Positions 58,494 to 64,000 of a DNA stretch of 64,000 nucleotides are shown here, piece after piece. Source of the DNA: Mariannaea sp. PMI_226. Lineage: Eukaryota; Ascomycota; Sordariomycetes; Hypocreales; Nectriaceae. Under the pieces are notes generated by a model. It saw only the letters and a list, made by a program, of their open reading frames with translations, did not search any database and had not been told where the DNA came from. Each line of letters begins with the position of its first letter. The first letter of the stretch is position 1. Made by a program: the position numbers and the translations under genes. The DNA lies in NCBI GenBank assembly GCA_024336345.1, contig JANFOG010000013.1:248001-312000 (forward strand), in the 5' to 3' direction.

Positions 58494-60843
58494 GGTCACT
58501 TCCGAGTTTCAATGCACTGAGGACGCTTCCCGCCCAGGAAGTGCATATCTCGTTTTCGGATTAGAATCTCCTCTTTAGACTACGATGTATCTACGGTATG
58601 GACGAGATGAGGGGAACAAAGCCGCTCAACTACAACCCGCCATCTACAATGTATTGAATGGCTGGTGCAGGGCGATGCTCTCCTACCCCAAACTTTCAAC
58701 CTCCTCTGACGCCAGAACGACCCTTCGTCCGAAGGGAAACCCAAATCAGCCTTGGAACGGTTCCCCGACTGGACGCCCGAAAAGCAATTACTTCTCCAGA
58801 AGCCCCAAAATAGATAGTTTCATGGGGTGGGAGCCAGCCAGGCCAACCCCTCCTCGTGCTAGTGGTCTGGCAAATGACGGCCCTCATGGGGGGGGGGGAG
58901 AAAAAGCGGGAGGGAGGGCAGCGAGCAAGATTGCGCCCATCTGGAGGTGGGAACACAATTAGAAATTTGATTTTTTGAATTTCCGCTAGGTGAACACCGG
59001 TCACTGTCCGTTGGATGGAGGGCTATGAGTGAATCTAGCCGAGATCGAAAAGAGAACGCGGGACAAAAAGACCAACCCAAAAAGCCAAAGCCATCCGGCA
59101 GTGAAAAGATGAGGGTGGGCATGGTGGGATGCAATGATGGGGGGAGGGGGGGACGAGCCCTTCCTGAGACGCTATGAGATGATGGGCGGATGGGTAGGGT
59201 TGTAGCCTACTACGTACATCATCGCAAGGAGGAGGGCCATGGTATGGACCGTGGCTCATGATTGATTGCGAGATCACGACGGGCGTCAACTCAGGCGTAT
59301 TGTGCGCGCCTCCGTCGTCACTGTCGCATGGCGCTGGCTCAACAGGCATGGGCACATCCCACTTCCCACCTCTCTATGCTCTGTGAGAATGTAACCCTCC
59401 AACCGCAAGAGGAATCAGACCCCAGTCTCGGCTCGGCTTGATGCCCGCTGTCCTCGCTGCCCTGAACGAGAAAGTGGACAAGTTCCTGCGTGAGGGATGC
59501 GTGGAGCCCCATGGATCACCCCAGGAAAACTTCCAATCCAAGTCAGCCAACCAGGTCTGGTGGCTACTCTGGGAGTCCCAAGGGGGGTTTCTCTTCCTGG
59601 ACTTTGACAGGCAGCGTTCGAACGAGACGGGCAAGGCAGGGTCCTCAAATCATTTTGACTTCTTCCAAATTTACGAGACTGCTGATAACTGCCCTAACCT
59701 GCAGCACTCTGGTTCGAGCAAAGGCGGTGCGTTGCATCAACATCGACATGCACAGTGTTCTTTCGGTCCAGACAGGTAACCCTGCAGACGTGGGTTGGGT
59801 ATCACGACGAATGGGACGACATCTTGATAACTGGCCATTTTTAGGACGTCTTGACGAGATAGCCTGCCTCTTCTCGACTACCGCACCGTAATCTGGCACA
59901 CGCCGAGAAAAAGATGGAGGGCACAAAATTCATTATTGTTCTTAGTTTGTTGGGAACTTAGAGGAGCTGCCTAATGAAAGTCTTGCCCGGCTTTCCAACA
60001 AGGTCTTATGCGATATGCACTAAATATACTTGTAATCAATTGTGGAAAGTCGTAGAACACCCTATACCAAATCACATCATCTGTGGCGCCCTTATCGCTA
60101 TCGTCAAATGGTAGAGTTTTGAGGCTGATTTTCCAAAATAGTAATATATCAATGCTGATAAACAAGGACAAAGATAATGTTGAAACCTGAGCGAGACATA
60201 CATGCGTAGTAGCGATGGCATGGTTCATCATCGAGCAGTCCCGAAGCGGCTATGTACTGGACCATCTCTGATCAGTGAGGCGGGCAGGGCAGGCGATAGG
60301 AGCTTCACATACACACACACACCTCTTCTGCCCCAATACCCTCTGCGCTTCTCTGCACATCTCTCTTGTTTATCTCCACAGTATGTACTATTTTTTCGTA
60401 CAGATACAGTGCGCAAAACAAGAAAAAATCCTGAAGGTCCCTTTCCAGCCGCCACGTTTCCCATCATCCTTGCTCAGACGCCCGTTGACACACTCGCCGC
60501 CGACGACTATCCCAGCCCTGGAGAAGCGTCAAGCAAATCCACAGCCCACTCCACCTCTGCAACTCCACACAGTCTGCAAGGGAAGCGCGCTCCAGTCACG
60601 GGCAGTGGTGGCTTGCCACCCATCCAGCCCAGGATCAGCTCCCTCTCTTTTTCTCTCTCTCCGCGCGGGTTGGCCACACATGCCCTCCCTGCCCAGTCAA
60701 CCAGCCTGGCCGCATGACAGAACGACCTGCAGGACGCAGCAGAAACAAAGCGTTTGAAAAAGGGTTGGATCAGGGCAGCCAGCGGCGCTGCAACCATGAA
60801 GCCAGCAAGGTTCCCCTTCTGGACAGGCTCGTCCCAGATCAGC

Positions 60844-60866
60844 ATGGGTGATGGGTGATGGGTGAT
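60844..60866. repeat. Three copies of ATGGGTG
   Basis: A seven-base unit is repeated three times in intergenic DNA. Confidence 0.85.
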
Positions 60867-63064
60867 TTAACGGCTGAGTCTCGGTACTGCACTGCAATGC
60901 ACTGTCTGTTCTAGAATACAGCACTGTACGAAGCAAGAATCAAGGACTGAGTCGTCGTTTCTGCCAGACACGCTGCGTGCAACTAAAATGTACGTGTGTG
61001 AAAAATAGAAGGTCTTTGATACGTGTCGGCAAACATTCTCGAACGTTCAATTCCAGCACCCGCATTCGTCCACCCGTCTGGATAATCCATCATTATTTCC
61101 ACAATCCAAAGTCAACACGCGAGACAACCGCCGCAACAAGCACGCACTGCGTACAGTATCAATGGACGAATGCGGGCCTCCAGGGGCAGTGCCCAAAACC
61201 CAAAACAGGGCCACTGTCAGCGTCGCAGAGATCGAGAATCGCATGCCGTGCCTCACGCTTGCTCACGCGCCAGTGGGTAATAACAAATCTCCAGCAATGT
61301 CAACAAATAGTTTACAATACCCCTCCGTAATCCAATCAAAGCTCCCCCAGTGCCACTATGACTCCAGGACGGAGATGGCGCGGGAGGTGGGAAAGGGGGG
61401 GCTATTCTGAGGCTGGACATGACGGACAGGGCTTGGGAAATGGACAATAGCCTACCTTGGTAATTAATGCATTGGTAGTGCATATGCTGGCCTTGCCGAC
61501 TCTCACAAACCTCATCTTGCACGAGATGCACTGTACTGGGAACAAAGCCCTTCCCTGAACGGTGGGCAGCTGATGATGTGAGGGTCCCCGTCCCTACCCA
61601 GAGCGTCTCTGCCCCTGAAAATAGCACACTGGAGTAAGACTGGTCCAGTGTCGAATGTTGCATGGTCCCCGTTTTTGGGCTGTCAATAATTATAGGGAAC
61701 ACGCGCACAGAAAGGTTTTTTTTCGGCCTAAAAAAAATTGAATGCCCCTACCTCTATAGCACGGAACTTGCCTGACAATGTAGGCAAATAGCTTAAGTGA
61801 TAATACCTGCTGGTCAACCTTCGATGATTGCTGACATGACAATCGATATTGCGCATTTCTGAGTTAAGTTATCGAAGCGTGCTGTAGGTTGAGAAAATAG
61901 ACTGTCAACCCAGTATATTTGCTTTTTACGCCTCTTCGTGCTAATGTGCGTTATGTCACGGCCTCCTGCGAGACGCATTCACTAAAAGTCTCCCCACGGA
62001 CAACGCCTAGAGGGAAGCCTGGCCCGATGACGATGCTAGAATGTACTGGAGGTTCACCCATGGCTAGGTGAAGAGGAACCTACCGGGGACGCTGGCTAGG
62101 ACGAGAAGGTCAAGTGATGGGCACTGGAATGGCATTGCATGGGAGGCCCGAGACCACCGAATCCAGCACTGGGCGCCTGAGAGGGAAGAATAACCACGAA
62201 AGCACGAGGCTAGATGGTGGGTAGCGTCGCGAGTACCTTGGAGCCTACGGGTCGAGCACGAGAATACTAGGTACTGAAAACAGCGAGCCCTACCACATCC
62301 CGGAGGAGCGAAAGACCCAGACACACCTGCGACACCGTCCGCGGTCGACAAGTCGCCACTGTACTGCTCGCGGCGGCGGACAATCCCCAGCGGGACAACA
62401 GCATGCCACCAAAGATTACACAGTGGCGCGGACTATTCCGGAAGCGGGCTAGATGCATGCAAACCAACCCAATCACAAAGCGGTGGCGAGGCCGATGGGT
62501 CGGCCGATTGCAGAGTCTGATTGGCCAGATACGGGGCCCGCCCTCATCTCTCTGCTGGCACCTTGACGTATCCTTGCACACCCTTCGCAACCCTTGCTAG
62601 CCAAGTGGATCCTTTTGTGGAGAGGTGGGTGGATCACTAGGTCTCCCAGGTCTCCAAGGTCCCCAACCAACAAAACCCGCTGCCCGCCGTCGCCGGTTTT
62701 CTTTTCTTCCCACTTATCATCCGTCTGTCACCTCGCCCCTCGTACCTGCCTCGCTTCGCTTCGCTTTACTCCCACAATCCCAACCCACCTCCGTCCAACG
62801 CACACACACTCACACTCGCACACACGCACACAACTTCCGCGAACCATTTTCACCCGGTTCTCTTTCCACGAAACCAAACCAAAACTCTCTCAATTCAAAA
62901 GTGAACGCTGGCGACTTGTTTTTGTTGCTACTCAATCATCGGAAGCGCATCATCATCTTGCTCTCCAGTTCGACTCTAGACGTTAATCCCGCATTTGCCT
63001 GGATTTCCCACATTGGCGCTCTTGTTGACTACCGTTACCACGCAACACCCTCCCCCAACTCACA

Positions 63065-63691
63065 ATGTCTGCATTCTACAACTTCAACGCTCACCCAGCG
63101 CACCCCGCTCCTGTGTCGCACAACCACCATGGTGGCCGAAATCGTCGTGCGCCTCGTCTCTCTGTCTCTCAGAATGCCCATCGCCAGTTCCGTGGTGTCC
63201 GTAGCATGAAGGAGCTCAACGAGGCGCAGGCTCTCACCACCTTCCGAACGAAATTTGAGACTAGCCGCTCGTTCGATCTCGAGGACGACTTGGAGTTCTG
63301 CCCCAACTTGTTGACTGAGAGCGACGTGAGTTCTACCGCGAGCTCCCCAACCCCCTCGTGGTCCGCGCCTCTAACACAAACCCTCCCACAGTATGTGTCA
63401 ATCTCTAGCTCCTCAGAGCGCTCGTCACTAGCTAGCAACTCGCCCGACTCTTCTCCCACTCAGCAACCTCAGACCATCACTCCCCACTTCTCTCTCAACT
63501 CCACCTCTCCCGCCTTCATTCCTCCCTCTCACTACCATGCTCAACATGCCGGCCTTAAGCTTCATCAGCCTTCTGCCACTCGAGGACGTAATGCCATTCC
63601 CATCATCAACCCAGCCACCGGCATCACCATGTCCAGCCCACCCCAGTCGGTATCACCCGGCAGGATGCAACAGTCCATGCGCCGATGGTAG
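63065..63691 (+). CDS. Small Ser-rich fungal protein of unknown function
   Basis: Two exons, 63065-63325 and 63392-63691, give 186 residues. The 66-nt intron has a GTGAGT donor, a CTAAC branch-like box near 63371 and a CCCACAG acceptor. It is a multiple of three and has no stop, so retention would yield a 208-residue form. The ordered core is FRGVRSMKELNEAQALTTF then SRSFDLEDDLEFCPNLLTES. The rest is Ser/Pro/Gln-rich and disordered, with a tail motif NAIPIINPATGITMSSPP and a final RRW. I recall similar short proteins in other sordariomycetes, but no function. There is no signal peptide or membrane segment. The head has a basic His/Arg-rich patch (GRNRRAPRLS) that could bind nucleic acid; that is a guess. 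Confidence 0.72.
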   Translation: MSAFYNFNAHPAHPAPVSHNHHGGRNRRAPRLSVSQNAHRQFRGVRSMKELNEAQALTTFRTKFETSRSFDLEDDLEFCPNLLTESDVSSTASSPTPSWSAPLTQTLPQYVSISSSSERSSLASNSPDSSPTQQPQTITPHFSLNSTSPAFIPPSHYHAQHAGLKLHQPSATRGRNAIPIINPATGITMSSPPQSVSPGRMQQSMRRW

Positions 63692-64000
63692 ATGGCGACG
63701 GGTCACCTCCTGCATCCCTAGTGGGTGCTGGGGCGATTCGGGCGTCCTCACCTCTGGCGATGCGTCTTGACTGTAGAATTACTGTCCATTCGTTATTGGC
63801 AGCTGTTCATCTTGGCGGGCACACCAATTGGCCAAGGCTTGAAGTGGCATCAATCTTCTCTTGCGGGCTGGGTACCTCGAGGCTTTTTGTGAGGTTCCGA
63901 CGTGCTCGATGCAATCGGCCTCTTAATGTTGGCGACTTGTCGCCAACGGTAACAACTAACCTACAACTTTTTTCTCCCTACACCTGTATAAAACATCCTT
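63692..64000. other. 3' flank; possible start of the next promoter
   Basis: Presumed 3' UTR of the small Ser-rich gene. A TATAAA at 63987-63992 follows a CT-rich run and could be the TATA box of a gene beyond the window edge. Confidence 0.35.

Larger units (their letters stand above)
56258..63064. other. 6.8-kb gene desert
   Basis: No supported gene. Overlapping frames up to 171 codons (for example 59490-59891 and 60202-60717) have no recognisable domain, biased composition and equally long competitors on other frames. A CT/CA-rich leader-like stretch at 62690-63060 belongs to the gene at 63065. Short tandem repeats lie at 57591, 58464 and 60844. There is no tRNA or transposon signature. Confidence 0.5.

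Noticed and set aside
59490..59891. 133-codon frame in the second gene desert
   Set aside because: Overlaps equally long frames in other phases and has no domain or splice support.
60202..60717. 171-codon frame in the second gene desert
   Set aside because: Ser/Pro/Leu-biased, overlaps a 160-codon frame in another phase, and shows no family resemblance.

Overview
The window is nuclear DNA of a filamentous ascomycete, most likely a sordariomycete close to Hypocreales. Genes have short spliceosomal introns (53-147 nt, mostly GTAAGT/GTATGT-like donors and CAG/TAG acceptors). Leaders are long and CT-rich, and Gln/Ser/Pro-rich low-complexity protein segments are common. The gene set (SPX phosphate transporter, Vps39, Gon7, HbrB, an LDB-type regulator, cyclin C/SSN8, a SAL1-type carrier) is typical of such fungi. 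I found no prokaryotic feature, CRISPR array, rRNA or tRNA, and no intact transposon. The assignment rests on gene content and style only.

Layout. 1-3.6 kb holds no recognisable gene. 4.0-15 kb is a compact housekeeping block: an SPX-domain phosphate transporter (+), Vps39 of the HOPS complex (+), Gon7 of KEOPS (-) and the TORC2 subunit HbrB (+). At 18.8-21.5 kb lies a LIM-domain-binding (LDB/SEUSS-like) regulator with long poly-Gln tracts, behind a CT-rich leader of about 1.3 kb. At 23-28.7 kb are two unrecognised fungal genes, one soluble (-) and one with about seven membrane segments (+). At 30-31.6 kb is a bifunctional 6-phosphofructo-2-kinase/fructose-2,6-bisphosphatase (-). At 35.4-41.7 kb come a decayed gene, a secreted pepsin-like protease (-) and an aldehyde dehydrogenase (+). 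At 43.3 kb is a small Cys-rich, zinc-ribbon-like protein (-). The 6.4 kb to 50.06 kb is gene-poor. It ends in a secreted protein with two nearly identical six-cysteine modules separated by a dibasic site. At 51.7-56.3 kb a calcium-regulated mitochondrial carrier (-) and cyclin C (+) are divergent. A second desert of about 6.8 kb precedes a small disordered protein at 63.1 kb.

How the genes relate. Most are independent core-cell genes, and I see no biosynthetic cluster or operon-like logic. Several act at the vacuole or in nutrient and growth control: the SPX transporter, Vps39, HbrB/TORC2 and fructose-2,6-bisphosphate control. That grouping is probably coincidental. Exon models were built by joining reading frames at consensus splice sites. 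Every multi-exon model below has a total length divisible by three and restores family motifs across its junctions.

I do not see a clear, wholly new system. The three observations most worth following are the tandem-module secreted protein at 50.1 kb, the ATG-less but protein-like open frame running into the SPX transporter at 3.65-4.03 kb, and the gene-poor blocks with promoter-like elements but no coding region.
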